NCBI RefSeq assembly: GCF_017640745.1
Contig: NZ_JAEPQA010000017.1
Span: 46,954-110,953, forward strand
Reading direction: 5' to 3'
DNA: 64,000 bases
From: Nisaea sp.
GTDB taxonomy: Bacteria; Pseudomonadota; Alphaproteobacteria; Thalassobaculales; Thalassobaculaceae
Position numbers and translations under genes: made by a program
In this document: piece after piece, positions 9,421 through 18,740 of the stretch
Numbering within the stretch: position 1 is the stretch's first letter
Layout: every line of letters begins with the position of its first letter
The notes under the pieces: generated by a model
Seen by the model: only the letters and a program-made list of their open reading frames with translations
Told to the model about the DNA's origin: nothing
Database searches by the model: none

Positions 9421-10932
9421 TCACGCGAGACGGCGCACCACGTCTTCGGGGTTGGGCGTGTCTTCCCCCTCTTTGGAGGGGCCGTCTGCCGCCGCGGCCG
9501 GTTTCCCTGGCGGAACGGGGGCCCGTTCCGGTGCCGGATCCGGCGCCGGTGCTTCGGCTGCGTCAATGTCGCCCACGATCAGCGCTGGCTCCGGCGCAAC
9601 CGGTTCGGAGAACGCTTCCGGCGGCAGGCTGACGAGGGTCGAGACCCGGGGCGGCTGTTTCCAGGACAGGCTGGCGAAGTGCCCGCAATTGCCGCAGGAC
9701 ACGGTCCAGACCTCGGCGGTGGCGCCGCAGTCGGAACAGGTCCAGGCAGGATCGGGCGCAGCGGCGCCGGCGCGCTCAAGCAGGGCGCGGGCTTCGCTCG
9801 CATTGCCGCGTTCGGCCTGAGCCAGATAAGCCAGCAAACGGAAGACCGCGGCCCGTCGCTCCGGCACCGGCACGGCGTCCAGCGCCGTCCGGGCCTCGCC
9901 CCAGAGCTCTGCCGCGACCGCCGCCTCGGCAAGCGCGACCCGCCCGGTGGTGGTTTCCGTCCCGGTGCCGACGAGTTTCTGGATATGCTTGAAGCGCTGA
10001 GCCGGTGAATCTTCCGGCCAGAGATCCGCATAAAGTTTCGCGAAGCTCGGATGCGGCGCCTGTTGCCAGGCATCTTCCAGCAGTTTCTGCGCCTTCTTGA
10101 TCCGCCCCTTGGAGGTCTCGGCCGCGGCCACGATCTTCACCGCCGGAGCGAATGCCGGCTCGACCTTGAGGGCGCGCTGCGCGAAATCGGCGGCCTCGCC
10201 AAGCTGGCCTTCAGCTTCCTTAAGGCGCGCGCGCTCCATGTCGATGGCGACGCGGTAGCGTTTGGCTTCACTTTCCGGAATGAGATCGCGGCGTACCGCA
10301 TCGAAAAGGGTCTTCTGCGCCTCGTCCCAATCTTCCGCCTCGGTTTCGAGCGTGAAGAGGGTGCGGGCGGCAAAGGCGGAGTCCGGCCGCAGGTTCCGGG
10401 CCTTCCGGGCCAGCGGGAGCGCGGTTTCCCGGTCTTCCGAATCAAGGGCCTGGCGCAGCTTGCCGATAAGGCCGACAAACTTGGTCTCGGGGCTTTCCGT
10501 CAGCTCGTCGAAATAGCGGCCCGCGGCATCGCTGTCGCCGCCGAGCGCCGCCGCCTGGGCGGACAGCAGGCGGGTCTTGGCGGGATCATCAAGCAGTCTT
10601 TCCGCCCGGCGCGCCTGCTTGCGGGCCTCTTCGGCGTCTCCCGCCGCGATCGCGGCCATGCCGAGGCTGAGCGCGTTCACCCCGTCGTCCCGGCGGCGCG
10701 CCGCGCGTCGGTCCAGAAATCCGCCGGGTAGACCGAGCAGACCACGCACCAGACGATAGGCGATAAGCAGCAGGTAGAGTGCGCCCAGCAGAACCAGCAG
10801 GGCGACGCCGAAATAGGTATCGATCCGGTAGCCGAGCCACTCAACGGTGAGCCGTCCCGGATTATCGGCAAGCTGGATCGAGGCGAAGACCAGCGCGCCG
10901 ACGAGGATGAAAAATCCGAAGATCCTGAACAT
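9421..10932 (-). CDS. hemY: HemY-like membrane TPR protein with C-terminal zinc ribbon
   Basis: 503 residues starting MFRIFGFFILVGALVFASIQ at 10932. The frame extends further upstream, but that part overlaps the Mic60 gene and is rejected. Two N-terminal membrane helices (about 1-20 and 40-62) match the HemY_N domain, followed by TPR-like helical repeats (AARTLFTLETEAEDWDEAQK). The tail carries CSDCG and CGNCG pairs, a probable zinc ribbon, then a Pro/Ala/Glu-rich end. It follows the Mic60 gene by 4 bp. HemY proteins are linked to late haem synthesis by genetics only; the biochemical role is unclear. This type should not be confused with protoporphyrinogen oxidase of the same symbol. Confidence 0.88.
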   Translation of the reverse strand: MFRIFGFFILVGALVFASIQLADNPGRLTVEWLGYRIDTYFGVALLVLLGALYLLLIAYRLVRGLLGLPGGFLDRRAARRRDDGVNALSLGMAAIAAGDAEEARKQARRAERLLDDPAKTRLLSAQAAALGGDSDAAGRYFDELTESPETKFVGLIGKLRQALDSEDRETALPLARKARNLRPDSAFAARTLFTLETEAEDWDEAQKTLFDAVRRDLIPESEAKRYRVAIDMERARLKEAEGQLGEAADFAQRALKVEPAFAPAVKIVAAAETSKGRIKKAQKLLEDAWQQAPHPSFAKLYADLWPEDSPAQRFKHIQKLVGTGTETTTGRVALAEAAVAAELWGEARTALDAVPVPERRAAVFRLLAYLAQAERGNASEARALLERAGAAAPDPAWTCSDCGATAEVWTVSCGNCGHFASLSWKQPPRVSTLVSLPPEAFSEPVAPEPALIVGDIDAAEAPAPDPAPERAPVPPGKPAAAADGPSKEGEDTPNPEDVVRRLA

Positions 10933-10936
10933 GGCG

Positions 10937-12349
10937 CTATCCAGCCTTCGCGACGGAGGAAAGCGCGGCGCCACGGAGCTTCGAGACCGCGTCGTCGACC
11001 GTGAGGCGGGCCTTCGCCGCAGCGATCCAGTCAGCTGCGCGATCCGCGGGCGGACCGCTGAGTTCCTCGAGCGCAGAAAGGGCGCCGGAGAGATCGCCGG
11101 CATCCAGCGCGGTTTCGGCGCGCACCAGAATGGCATCGACGCTGGGGCCATCGGCGACGTCCGTGCGGCGCACCGTCACCAGAGCGGCCATCGTATTCAG
11201 GGTCTTGCCGACAAGGCCCTCGTCGCTTCCCGCAATTTTCGCCTGCGTCACGGCCTTCGCCATGCCGTCGAAGCGTTCCGTAAGCGCGGCGATCGTCTGC
11301 ACCCCGCCGCTGTGACCTTCGAGAGTCTCGACTGCCGCCATGACTGCCGGGTCTCCGTCGGTGGTCAGATCCTTTACGGCGCCAAGCTGACCGGCGAAAG
11401 ACGCGGAGGTGACAGTCACGGCTTCCAACTGGCCGACCGCGAGCAGCAGCAGCCCGGCCCGCTCCCGTTCGGGCGCGCGCTTTTCAGCAAGCTGGCGGAC
11501 CGCGGAGAGTTCGGCTTCGAGGCTGGCAATACGTTCTCCGGCGCCGCTCTCGGCCGTTTCGATGCGGCTGGCCACGGCATTGAGGTCTGACGGGGAAACT
11601 TTCTCCTGCGCTTCCAGGACGACGATCCGCTCGCGCAATGCGCCGATGGTACCGAGCAGCGCTTCGTTGACTGCGGAACCGCCTCCGCCGGCGCTATCGA
11701 CGGCGACGGCCTGCCGTGCCGCGAGTTCGTCGATCCGGGCCTGCAGGGCCTCGATCTGGGCTTTCAGTCCGTCTTCCGCTTCGGACGGCCCCTCGGAGCC
11801 GGCCGTGAGGGCGCCGACGGCGTTAGACGCCTCGCCCGCGGCCTGCGCCGCTGCGTCGGCGGCGGCCCGGGCCGCCTGCAGGTCCTGCGTCAGAGTTGCG
11901 ACCTCTGCCTCGAGTGCGACCACGCGGTCGGCAAGTATCGTCAACGGATCCGCTTCCGCCACCGGTTGCTCCGCCCCGGCGGCAGGTTCCGCGGTCTGTT
12001 GCGGCGCCGGTTCGCCCGGCGTCCCGCGCAGGAAGGCGATGGCATTCTCGACGACGGCGTAAAAGCTGTTCTGCGGCACTTCGGGCACGGTAACCGGAAG
12101 ACCGTTTTCCTCGACGAATTCCTCGGCATGGTTCTGCCAGAGCGGGTAGAGCGCCGCTGCGACGCCGCCGGAGAGAAGCAGTAGGACAACAAGAATCCCG
12201 ATCACCTTCGTCCGCGAGGAGAACACCGCTTTCGGTGTGAGGTTCTCGGCCGGCTCGGCATCGATCACCGTCGCATCCTCTACGTCTTTCAACGTCTCCA
12301 CGGCCTCCTTGTCGGAGAGTCCGCCGGTATCGCTCTTTGGATCGCTCAT
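10937..12349 (-). CDS. Mitofilin/Mic60 homologue (alphaMic60, COG4223)
   Basis: 470 residues from ATG 12349 (MSDPKSDTGG). An acidic cytosolic head is followed by one membrane helix (about 46-68, VIGILVVLLLLSGGVAAALY). A long coiled coil rich in A, E, Q and L follows (about 145-300, for example LKAQIEALQARIDELAARQA). It ends in the helical C-terminal part carrying the mitofilin-type signature (LSGALSALEELSGPPADRAA, then LTVDDAVSKLRGAALSSV). In alphaproteobacteria this protein is the homologue of mitochondrial Mic60 and shapes intracytoplasmic membranes. The place between hemD and hemY is the known conserved position. The hemY start lies 4 bp downstream, so the two are coupled. A start at 12373 is possible but less like the family. 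Confidence 0.9.
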   Translation of the reverse strand: MSDPKSDTGGLSDKEAVETLKDVEDATVIDAEPAENLTPKAVFSSRTKVIGILVVLLLLSGGVAAALYPLWQNHAEEFVEENGLPVTVPEVPQNSFYAVVENAIAFLRGTPGEPAPQQTAEPAAGAEQPVAEADPLTILADRVVALEAEVATLTQDLQAARAAADAAAQAAGEASNAVGALTAGSEGPSEAEDGLKAQIEALQARIDELAARQAVAVDSAGGGGSAVNEALLGTIGALRERIVVLEAQEKVSPSDLNAVASRIETAESGAGERIASLEAELSAVRQLAEKRAPERERAGLLLLAVGQLEAVTVTSASFAGQLGAVKDLTTDGDPAVMAAVETLEGHSGGVQTIAALTERFDGMAKAVTQAKIAGSDEGLVGKTLNTMAALVTVRRTDVADGPSVDAILVRAETALDAGDLSGALSALEELSGPPADRAADWIAAAKARLTVDDAVSKLRGAALSSVAKAG

Positions 12350-12451
12350 CGCCTCAGGTCTTTCCAGTTCCACGACACGGGTCGCGTTGCATCCCGTTCA
12401 GGCTCCGCTGCCATCGAAGCATCTAGGCGCAGCGGAATCAGCAAATTTTTT

Positions 12452-13174
12452 TCAGTCGTCTTTGTTACATAGGGCGGTCAACAGCCCGAGTAAGTCCATC
12501 TTTGTCGGCCGCTCCGCGACCCGGACCGCGCTCCACGGAAGCGCTGCGACGCTCCCGGCCACGGCCTCGCTGAGACAGAAAGCCGTCATCCCCTCACAGC
12601 ATGCCGTGAGGTCCGCGTTCCCGACAAGGGAGACGAAGCTGCGGCCGGTTTTCGGCGAAAAGAACAGCACGCCGTCCAGCGTCCCGTCGCGCAGCGCGGT
12701 CTCGGCTTCTCGCGGAAGTCCGGTTGCGGGCACGCTTCTGTAAGCGACGATGCGTCGCAGATCGAATCCGCGCGCCCGTAGCGTCCCTTCAACGTCCCCG
12801 GCGACCTCCTCGGCACAGACAAAAGCGAGCGGGCCTCCATCCGGTTCCATCCGCCGGCCAATCAACTCGACAAGCGCCGCCGCATCGCCGGCCGCGCTTT
12901 CCACGGTCTCGAATCCCCGCTGGCGAAGGCGTTCGGCCGTGGCATCGCCCACCGCGTAAACCGGAACGGAGCGCTCCTGGGTGTAGCGGACCAGCGCTTC
13001 GGCGCCGTTGCGGCTGGTTACGATGAATGCAGCGGGCCGGAGCGCGGGATCCGGTTTCGGGTCGAGGAAGGTGCAGGACAGCATCGGGGCGAGCACGCTT
13101 TCGATTCCCACAGCGGCCAGGTCTTCCGCCAGGGCCCGTGCATCCTCAACCGCTCGCGTGATGAGGACGCGCAC
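12452..13174 (-). CDS. hemD: Uroporphyrinogen-III synthase
   Basis: 240 residues from a GTG start (13172-13174), 5 bp after the hemC stop. The longer frame upstream overlaps hemC and is not used. N-terminus VRVLITRAVEDARALAEDLA is classic HemD. Further motifs are FIVTSRNGAEALV, VYAVGDATAERLRQRGF and GVLFFSPKTGRSFVSLV. It cyclises and inverts ring D of hydroxymethylbilane to uroporphyrinogen III. A 102-bp gap separates it from the Mic60 gene, which could hold a second promoter. Sequence conservation in this family is low, so the identification rests on motifs plus the position after hemC. Confidence 0.92.
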   Translation of the reverse strand: MRVLITRAVEDARALAEDLAAVGIESVLAPMLSCTFLDPKPDPALRPAAFIVTSRNGAEALVRYTQERSVPVYAVGDATAERLRQRGFETVESAAGDAAALVELIGRRMEPDGGPLAFVCAEEVAGDVEGTLRARGFDLRRIVAYRSVPATGLPREAETALRDGTLDGVLFFSPKTGRSFVSLVGNADLTACCEGMTAFCLSEAVAGSVAALPWSAVRVAERPTKMDLLGLLTALCNKDD

Positions 13175-13179
13175 GACGG

Positions 13180-14136
13180 TCAGACCTTGTAGCCGGGGCC
13201 TGCCTGCGCGATCAGATCCTCGCCGACGAGTTCCCCAAGCGTCTCGGGGGCGTCTGCCGGTCCGGTCGCCTCGGCGGACCAGAGCGCGGAGCCGTCGAGC
13301 GCGGCAAGCTGGCCGCGCAGGCGGAGCATGCCGCCGCCGATCAGTTCCGCAAGTCCGGCGATCGGTGTGCGGCACGACCCGTCGAGGCGTGCAAGCATGG
13401 CCCGTTCGGCCTTGACCCGCGTCTCGCTCTCGGCGTCATTGATCCCGCGGGCCCAGTCGAAGATCCGCTTGTCGCCCGGCGTATTTCCGATCCGGCACTG
13501 GATGCCGATCGCGCCCTGGGACACCGCCGGGAGCATTTCTTCCGGTTCCAGAACCCGGGTCGCGCGGTCGCCGAGGCCAAGACGGGAGAGGCCGGCGATC
13601 GCCAGAAGTGTCGCGTCGCACTCGCCTTCGGCCAGCTTGCGCAGCCGTGTCTCGACATTGCCGCGGAAAAGGACGGTCTTGAAATCCGGCCGCCTGCTGA
13701 GGAGCTGTGCCGCCCGGCGCACGGATGCGGTGCCGATCACCGCGCCTTCGGGAAGGTCCTCGATACGCTCCGCCTTGAACGAGATCAGCGCATCGCGAGG
13801 GTCCTCACGGGGCAGGATCGCGGCGAGTTCGGTGCCTTCGGTCAGGAAGGTCTCGACATCCTTCAGGGAATGCACGGCGATGTCGATCCGGCACTCCAGA
13901 AGAGCTGCCTCGATCTCCTTCATGAACAGGCCTTTGCCGCCGATTTCGGCCAGCGCGCGGTCCTGTACCCGGTCGCCGGTGGTCTTGATCTCGACAATCT
14001 CGACCGCACCCTCAGGCGCCAGTTCCGGGAAGGTTTCACCAAGCCGGCGCTTGGTCTCGTAGGCCTGGGCGAGCGCGAGTTTGGAGCCGCGCGTGCCGAG
14101 GCGGATCAGAGCGTTTGCTTTCGACTGGTCTTCCAT
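13180..14136 (-). CDS. hemC: Hydroxymethylbilane synthase (porphobilinogen deaminase)
   Basis: 318 residues. N-terminus [20 protein letters not shown], then [20 protein letters not shown], active-site Asp region HSLKDVET, substrate arginines [10 protein letters not shown], and the dipyrromethane cofactor cysteine C255 in [11 protein letters not shown]. It polymerises four porphobilinogens to hydroxymethylbilane. It is first in the minus-strand unit hemC-hemD-Mic60-hemY. Its start codon is only 25 bp from that of tsaD on the other strand, so promoter elements must overlap coding sequence. The longer upstream frame is rejected because it runs into tsaD. Confidence 0.97.
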   Translation of the reverse strand: MEDQSKANALIRLGTRGSKLALAQAYETKRRLGETFPELAPEGAVEIVEIKTTGDRVQDRALAEIGGKGLFMKEIEAALLECRIDIAVHSLKDVETFLTEGTELAAILPREDPRDALISFKAERIEDLPEGAVIGTASVRRAAQLLSRRPDFKTVLFRGNVETRLRKLAEGECDATLLAIAGLSRLGLGDRATRVLEPEEMLPAVSQGAIGIQCRIGNTPGDKRIFDWARGINDAESETRVKAERAMLARLDGSCRTPIAGLAELIGGGMLRLRGQLAALDGSALWSAEATGPADAPETLGELVGEDLIAQAGPGYKV

Positions 14137-14161
14137 GGGCGGACTGTGTAGACCGGAGCGC

Positions 14162-15250
14162 ATGGCATTGGAAGAGCAAAGAGAAATTGGCGGGAACCCG
14201 CTGGTGCTCGGGATCGAGACCAGCTGCGACGAGACCGCGGCTGCCGTCGTCGACGGCTCCGGGCGGATCCATGCCAATGTGGTCTTCACGCAGATCGAGG
14301 ATCATGCGCCTTTCGGCGGCGTGGTCCCGGAGATCGCCGCGCGTGCCCATCTCGACCATCTCCGTCCGGTGATTGACCGCGCGCTCAAGGAGGCCGGTAT
14401 CGGCTTCGACGCGCTCGACGCGGTCGCCGCGACCGGCGGGCCCGGGCTGATCGGCGGCGTGCTGGTCGGCACCATGACGGCGAAGGCCATCGCGATGGCG
14501 CGCGGTATTCCTTATCTCGCGGTCAATCATCTCGAAGCTCATGCGCTGACCGCCCGGCTGACCGACCATGTGCCCTTTCCCTACCTACTGCTCCTCGTTT
14601 CCGGCGGTCATTGCCAGCTCATCGCCGTCGAGGGGCTTGGAAAGTACCGCCGTCTCGGGACGACGATCGACGATGCGGTCGGCGAGGCCTTCGACAAGAC
14701 CGCGAAGCTGCTCGGCATGGGCTATCCCGGCGGTCCCGAGCTCGAGAAAGCCGCGGAGACGGGCAACCTGGACCGCTTCGAGCTTCCGCGGCCGATGGTC
14801 GGCAAGCCAGGCTGCGACTTTTCCTTCTCCGGTCTGAAGACGGCGGTCCGGCAGAAGGTCTCTGCGCTTGGCGACCCATCTGAGCAGGACATCGCGGACA
14901 TTGCCGCCGCGTTCCAGCACGCGGTTGCCGCAAGCCTCGTAAATCGTTGCCGCAACGCGATCCAGGTGTTTTCCGAAACGCACGGGGGCGGACATGCGCT
15001 GGTTGTCGCCGGCGGGGTCGCCGCGAACAAACATCTCCGCGCCGCCCTCTCGGAACTGGCGATGAAGAGCGGGATGGAATTCGTCGCGCCGCCGATCGGG
15101 CTCTGCACAGACAACGCTGCCATGGTCGCCTGGGCCGGGATCGAACGGCTGCGTGCCGGAGAAAGCGACCCGCTCAGTTTCGCGCCGCGCCCGCGCTGGC
15201 CGCTCGATCCGGGTGCGCCGAAGGCGATCGGCGCCGGAGTGAAGGCATGA
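14162..15250 (+). CDS. tsaD: tRNA N6-threonylcarbamoyladenosine transferase TsaD
   Basis: 362 residues from ATG 14162 ([14 protein letters not shown]). ASKHA-fold motifs: [20 protein letters not shown], metal-binding [47 protein letters not shown] and [12 protein letters not shown]. It transfers threonylcarbamoyl to A37 of ANN-decoding tRNAs, with TsaB/TsaE/TsaC encoded elsewhere. It is divergent from hemC and overlaps gpsA by 4 bp. An in-frame ATG at 14135 overlaps the hemC start and is less likely. Confidence 0.97.
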   Translation: MALEEQREIGGNPLVLGIETSCDETAAAVVDGSGRIHANVVFTQIEDHAPFGGVVPEIAARAHLDHLRPVIDRALKEAGIGFDALDAVAATGGPGLIGGVLVGTMTAKAIAMARGIPYLAVNHLEAHALTARLTDHVPFPYLLLLVSGGHCQLIAVEGLGKYRRLGTTIDDAVGEAFDKTAKLLGMGYPGGPELEKAAETGNLDRFELPRPMVGKPGCDFSFSGLKTAVRQKVSALGDPSEQDIADIAAAFQHAVAASLVNRCRNAIQVFSETHGGGHALVVAGGVAANKHLRAALSELAMKSGMEFVAPPIGLCTDNAAMVAWAGIERLRAGESDPLSFAPRPRWPLDPGAPKAIGAGVKA

Positions 15251-16263
15251 AAATCGAGCGGATTGCCGTGCTCGGCGCCGGTGCCTGGGGTACCGCGCTC
15301 GCACTTGCGGCGTACAGAGCCGGCCGCGAGGTCACGCTCTGGGCTCGCCGGGCCGAACAGGCGGAGGAAATGCAGCGCCTCCGCGAAAACCGGGTCTACC
15401 TTCCGGGGGTCCGTCTGTCTGACCAGATCTCGGTTACGAGCGATCCTGCGACCGCAATCGACGGCGCAGACGCCCTGCTTCTGGTCGTCCCGGCACAGCA
15501 TATGCGGGCCGCTCTCGCGGAATTCTCGATTCCAGCCGGTGTCCCGCTGATCTCCGCCGCCAAGGGGATCGAGAACGGCACCGACAAGACCATGAGCCAG
15601 GTCCTCGCGGAGCTGCTGCCGGACAATCCGGTCGCCGTTCTCTCCGGACCGAGTTTCGCCGGTGAGGCCGCCGTGGGCAAGCCGACCGCTGTCACCCTCG
15701 CTGCTGCCGACAAGACATTGGCCCTGAAACTGGGAGAGGCCTTTGGCTCCGGCACTTTCCGGCCCTATGCCTCGACCGATCTCATCGGCGCCGAGGTCGG
15801 CGGCGCGGTGAAGAACGTGCTCGCCATCGCCGCCGGGATCGTCTCCGGTATGGAACTCGGAGAGAATGCCCGCGCCGCGCTGATCACCCGAGGCCTTGCC
15901 GAAGCGACCCGCTTTGCCGTCGCTCTGGGCGGCAGGCCGGAAACGCTGATGGGGCTCTCGGGGCTCGGCGACCTGGTGCTGACCTGCTCGAGTACGAGTT
16001 CGCGCAATTTCACCCTTGGCACAAGACTCGGCAAAGGCGAGGCGCTGGAGGAAATTCTCGGCGCCAGCCCGTCTGTCGTCGAGGGCGTGTTCACCGCCGC
16101 CGCCCTGCACCGCCGGGCCCGTGTCCTCTGCGTGGAAATGCCAATCGCAGAGGGCGTGGATGCGGTCTTGAACCGGGGCATCGATCCCGGCACGGTGGTG
16201 AAAGAGCTTCTCTCCCGGCCGATCGGCTGGGAGTTCGCGGACGCGGGACCGTCCGCTTCCTGA
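15247..16263 (+). CDS. gpsA: NAD(P)-dependent glycerol-3-phosphate dehydrogenase
   Basis: 338 residues starting with the ATG that overlaps the tsaD stop (ATGA). Rossmann motif [19 protein letters not shown], then [20 protein letters not shown], catalytic-lysine region [19 protein letters not shown], and [15 protein letters not shown]. It reduces dihydroxyacetone phosphate to sn-glycerol 3-phosphate for phospholipid synthesis. It is probably co-transcribed with tsaD and with the EVE gene 20 bp downstream, an order common in alphaproteobacteria. Confidence 0.97.
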   Translation: MKIERIAVLGAGAWGTALALAAYRAGREVTLWARRAEQAEEMQRLRENRVYLPGVRLSDQISVTSDPATAIDGADALLLVVPAQHMRAALAEFSIPAGVPLISAAKGIENGTDKTMSQVLAELLPDNPVAVLSGPSFAGEAAVGKPTAVTLAAADKTLALKLGEAFGSGTFRPYASTDLIGAEVGGAVKNVLAIAAGIVSGMELGENARAALITRGLAEATRFAVALGGRPETLMGLSGLGDLVLTCSSTSSRNFTLGTRLGKGEALEEILGASPSVVEGVFTAAALHRRARVLCVEMPIAEGVDAVLNRGIDPGTVVKELLSRPIGWEFADAGPSAS

Positions 16264-16283
16264 CCTGCAAGGAGACTGATCAG

Positions 16284-16703
16284 ATGGCCTACTGGTTGTT
16301 CAAATCCGAGCCGAATACCTGGTCCTGGGATGATCAGGTCAAGAAAGGCGCGGTGGGCGAAGGCTGGGACGGGGTGCGGAACTACCAGGCCTCGAACAAC
16401 ATGAAGGCCATGAAGATCGGCGATCTCGGCTTCTTCTACCACTCGGTCAACGAGAAGCAGATCGTGGGCATTGTCGAAGTGATCGAGGAATACCACCCGG
16501 ACCCGACCGACGCGAAAGGCCGCTTCGGGATGGTGACCATCAAGGCGGTGAAGCCGGTCGAGAAACCGGTGACCCTGGCGGACATCAAGGCGGACCCGCG
16601 GCTGGAGGATTTTGGCCTGGTGCGGCAGTCCCGGCTCTCCGTCGTCCCGGTCACGGCGGAGCAGTGGAAACTGATCCTCTCCATGGCCGGAACCAAGCTC
16701 TAG
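16284..16703 (+). CDS. EVE domain protein (thymocyte nuclear protein 1 family)
   Basis: 139 residues, a complete single EVE domain. Typical start MAYWLFKSEPNTWSWDDQVK, then WDGVRNYQASNNMKAMKIGD and LGFFYHSVNEKQIVGIVEV. EVE domains have a PUA-like fold and bind modified bases in DNA or RNA in characterised cases. This one is the common stand-alone housekeeping-type copy next to gpsA. No nuclease or restriction partner is nearby. A ribosome binding site AAGGAGA precedes the ATG. Ligand unknown. Confidence 0.93.
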   Translation: MAYWLFKSEPNTWSWDDQVKKGAVGEGWDGVRNYQASNNMKAMKIGDLGFFYHSVNEKQIVGIVEVIEEYHPDPTDAKGRFGMVTIKAVKPVEKPVTLADIKADPRLEDFGLVRQSRLSVVPVTAEQWKLILSMAGTKL

Positions 16704-16707
16704 AGAT

Positions 16708-17433
16708 CTAGGCTTCCTCTTCGTCCACCTCGGACGGCTCTACGATCCGCACCTCAGCCACGTCTTCCGGCCCGGCGCCCCTGGCGAACCGGGCCTTGTA
16801 GACGCTGACCCAGATCGTGATCGCGACGGTGCCGACCAGCGTCGGCCCGAGCCAGCGGACAAGCGGCGGCAACATGTCCATGTTGGTGACCATGAACGCC
16901 GTGACCGACGCGATGGTGCCGCCGAGCATGCGGATCATATGGGTGAAGAACCATCGCGTTGGCCCGACGCTCGCGGACCGGAACCGGCGCAGATCCAACA
17001 AGGCCATCAGCGCGCCGATGCTGCCGAGAATCATCAGAACCGGCGCCAGGTCCGTGTACCAGTAGACGGCCCCGTAGGCCGAGAGTCCGGAACAGGCGAT
17101 CAGCGTGAACTGGGCCGCTCCCTTGTCGAGCGCACCGGCTCGGAAGCGCAGATCGGCCGATTTCGTCGGTTGCTTCAGGTAGAGCGCCCGGTAGCCGCTC
17201 AGCACCATGTAGTAGCTGAAGATCGCGACTGTCAGCTGGAAGAGGTCATTCGTACGCAGACTCAGCATCACTGCGCTGGCGAAAACGACGGTCATCGCCA
17301 GAACGAAGAACCGGCCCGCGAAACGGTGCACGCGCCGTCCTTTCGGCGCTGCGATGGCGATCGCCGCGGCGCCGAGCGACACGGCGCCGGCGGCGATATG
17401 CGCATTCAGGAGAAAAGGTTCGGGATCGTCCAT
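16708..17433 (-). CDS. Multi-pass membrane protein, DUF2306-like
   Basis: 241 residues with about seven predicted hydrophobic helices (for example AHIAAGAVSLGAAAIAIAAP, FFVLAMTVVFASAVMLSL, VAIFSYYMVLSGYRALYL). The start HAIAAG-like histidine helix and GRRVHRFAGRFFVLAM pattern resemble DUF2306-type proteins. The C-terminus is an acidic tail (DVAEVRIVEPSEVDEEEA), probably cytoplasmic. It is convergent with the EVE gene with a 4-bp gap. No function can be assigned. Confidence 0.75.
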   Translation of the reverse strand: MDDPEPFLLNAHIAAGAVSLGAAAIAIAAPKGRRVHRFAGRFFVLAMTVVFASAVMLSLRTNDLFQLTVAIFSYYMVLSGYRALYLKQPTKSADLRFRAGALDKGAAQFTLIACSGLSAYGAVYWYTDLAPVLMILGSIGALMALLDLRRFRSASVGPTRWFFTHMIRMLGGTIASVTAFMVTNMDMLPPLVRWLGPTLVGTVAITIWVSVYKARFARGAGPEDVAEVRIVEPSEVDEEEA

Positions 17434-17472
17434 GCGGTCAGTGTCGCATTCCGCCGCCGACGCGGGAAGCGG

Positions 17473-18651
17473 TCAGGCCGGCACCAGTCCGGAAACCGCG
17501 GAAAATCCGAGATCCGAGGCGGCATAACGCACCTTACCCTCGACCATGGCCGCCTCGACGCGCGGCAGGCCGGCCTCGCTGTCGTCGACCACGATGAGGT
17601 CCGCGCGCTTGCCGGCGGCAATGGTGCCACGGTCCGGGAGGTTGCCGACACGGGCCGGACCCGCCGAAACCAGGGACCACGCCTTTCCGAGCGGCAAGAC
17701 TCCGTCCGCGACAAGCTTGAAGGCGGCATGGAACTGGGCCGGGTAATAATAGTCCGAGATCAGGTAGTCGCAGAGGCCTTCCTCGATGACGTCGCGCGCG
17801 GAGACATTGCCCGAGGCGCTGCCGCCGCGCAGCACGTTTGGCGCTCCCATGCCGACCGGGTTGCCGAGCGCACCCGCGGCCCGGGCTGTTTCCATGTTTA
17901 CCGGGAACTCGGCGACCTCCGCTCCGAGGGCATTGTATTTTTCCCGCATCTCCGGTGTGTCGTCGTCGTGAGAACCGGTCGGAACGCCGGCACGTCGGGC
18001 GACTTCGGCGATCGCCCGGACATTCTCCTCGGCCTCGGCTTCACGGGCCCGTCGCGCTTTCAGCTCGGCGCGGAACTCGTCGAAGCTCATGCCGATGATA
18101 TGCGACCAGCGCTGCATGCGCTCCGGGTTGACGCGCAGCGCTTCCTCGTACTGCGGCAAGTGATCGTTGAACACCATCATCGCGACCCGTCCCGCCTCGA
18201 TCCATTTCCGCGCGCGCTCCTGTTCTTCCATGGCGAAGATCTCGAAGCGGAGATGGAAGCGCAGGTCAGCGCCGAAGCGGCGCCGGCCGCGTTCGATGGC
18301 ATCGAGGATCCGCTCCGCCGTCGCGCCGCTGCGCAGCCGGCCTTCCCAGCTGACACCCTGGGCGAGAAGCGCCGTCGTGATGCCGGAGGCGAGGATGGCA
18401 CGATCCGCATCCATCAGGGCGATATCGATCGGGAACTCGGTGCCGGCGCGCGGCGCAAGGCTCCGCTCGAAACCGTCGCCATGCAGGTCGATGATGCCGG
18501 GAAGCAGCAGCCGTCCCCTGAGGTCGATCGTTCTCGCGCGCCCGGTGCCGCCGCCGATGGCCTGGATCGTTCCGCCTTCGATCAGCAGTTCGGTTTTCTC
18601 GATGGCGCCGCTTTCAAGAAGTACACGGGCATTGGTGAGGGAAACGGACAT
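17473..18651 (-). CDS. phnM: Alpha-D-ribose 1-methylphosphonate 5-triphosphate diphosphatase
   Basis: 392 residues of the amidohydrolase superfamily. Metal-binding LLLPGIIDLHGDGFE, PhnM-typical GITTALLAQGVSWEGRLRSG, FHLRFEIFAMEEQERARKWI, GVPTGSHDDDTPEM, and MGAPNVLRGGSASGNVSARD. In the C-P lyase pathway PhnM removes pyrophosphate from ribose 1-methylphosphonate 5-triphosphate. No phnGHIJKL genes lie beside it, so it is either separated from the operon or has a different role. A few dispersed phnM copies occur in Rhodospirillales. Confidence 0.9.
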   Translation of the reverse strand: MSVSLTNARVLLESGAIEKTELLIEGGTIQAIGGGTGRARTIDLRGRLLLPGIIDLHGDGFERSLAPRAGTEFPIDIALMDADRAILASGITTALLAQGVSWEGRLRSGATAERILDAIERGRRRFGADLRFHLRFEIFAMEEQERARKWIEAGRVAMMVFNDHLPQYEEALRVNPERMQRWSHIIGMSFDEFRAELKARRAREAEAEENVRAIAEVARRAGVPTGSHDDDTPEMREKYNALGAEVAEFPVNMETARAAGALGNPVGMGAPNVLRGGSASGNVSARDVIEEGLCDYLISDYYYPAQFHAAFKLVADGVLPLGKAWSLVSAGPARVGNLPDRGTIAAGKRADLIVVDDSEAGLPRVEAAMVEGKVRYAASDLGFSAVSGLVPA

Positions 18652-18740
18652 GGAACCTCGGGAGAACTGAACGTCGAAAAGAGGGAAGGTGTCCCCTGAA
18701 ATGGTTGCAGCAATATGACAGACGGTAAATTACCGGCCGT

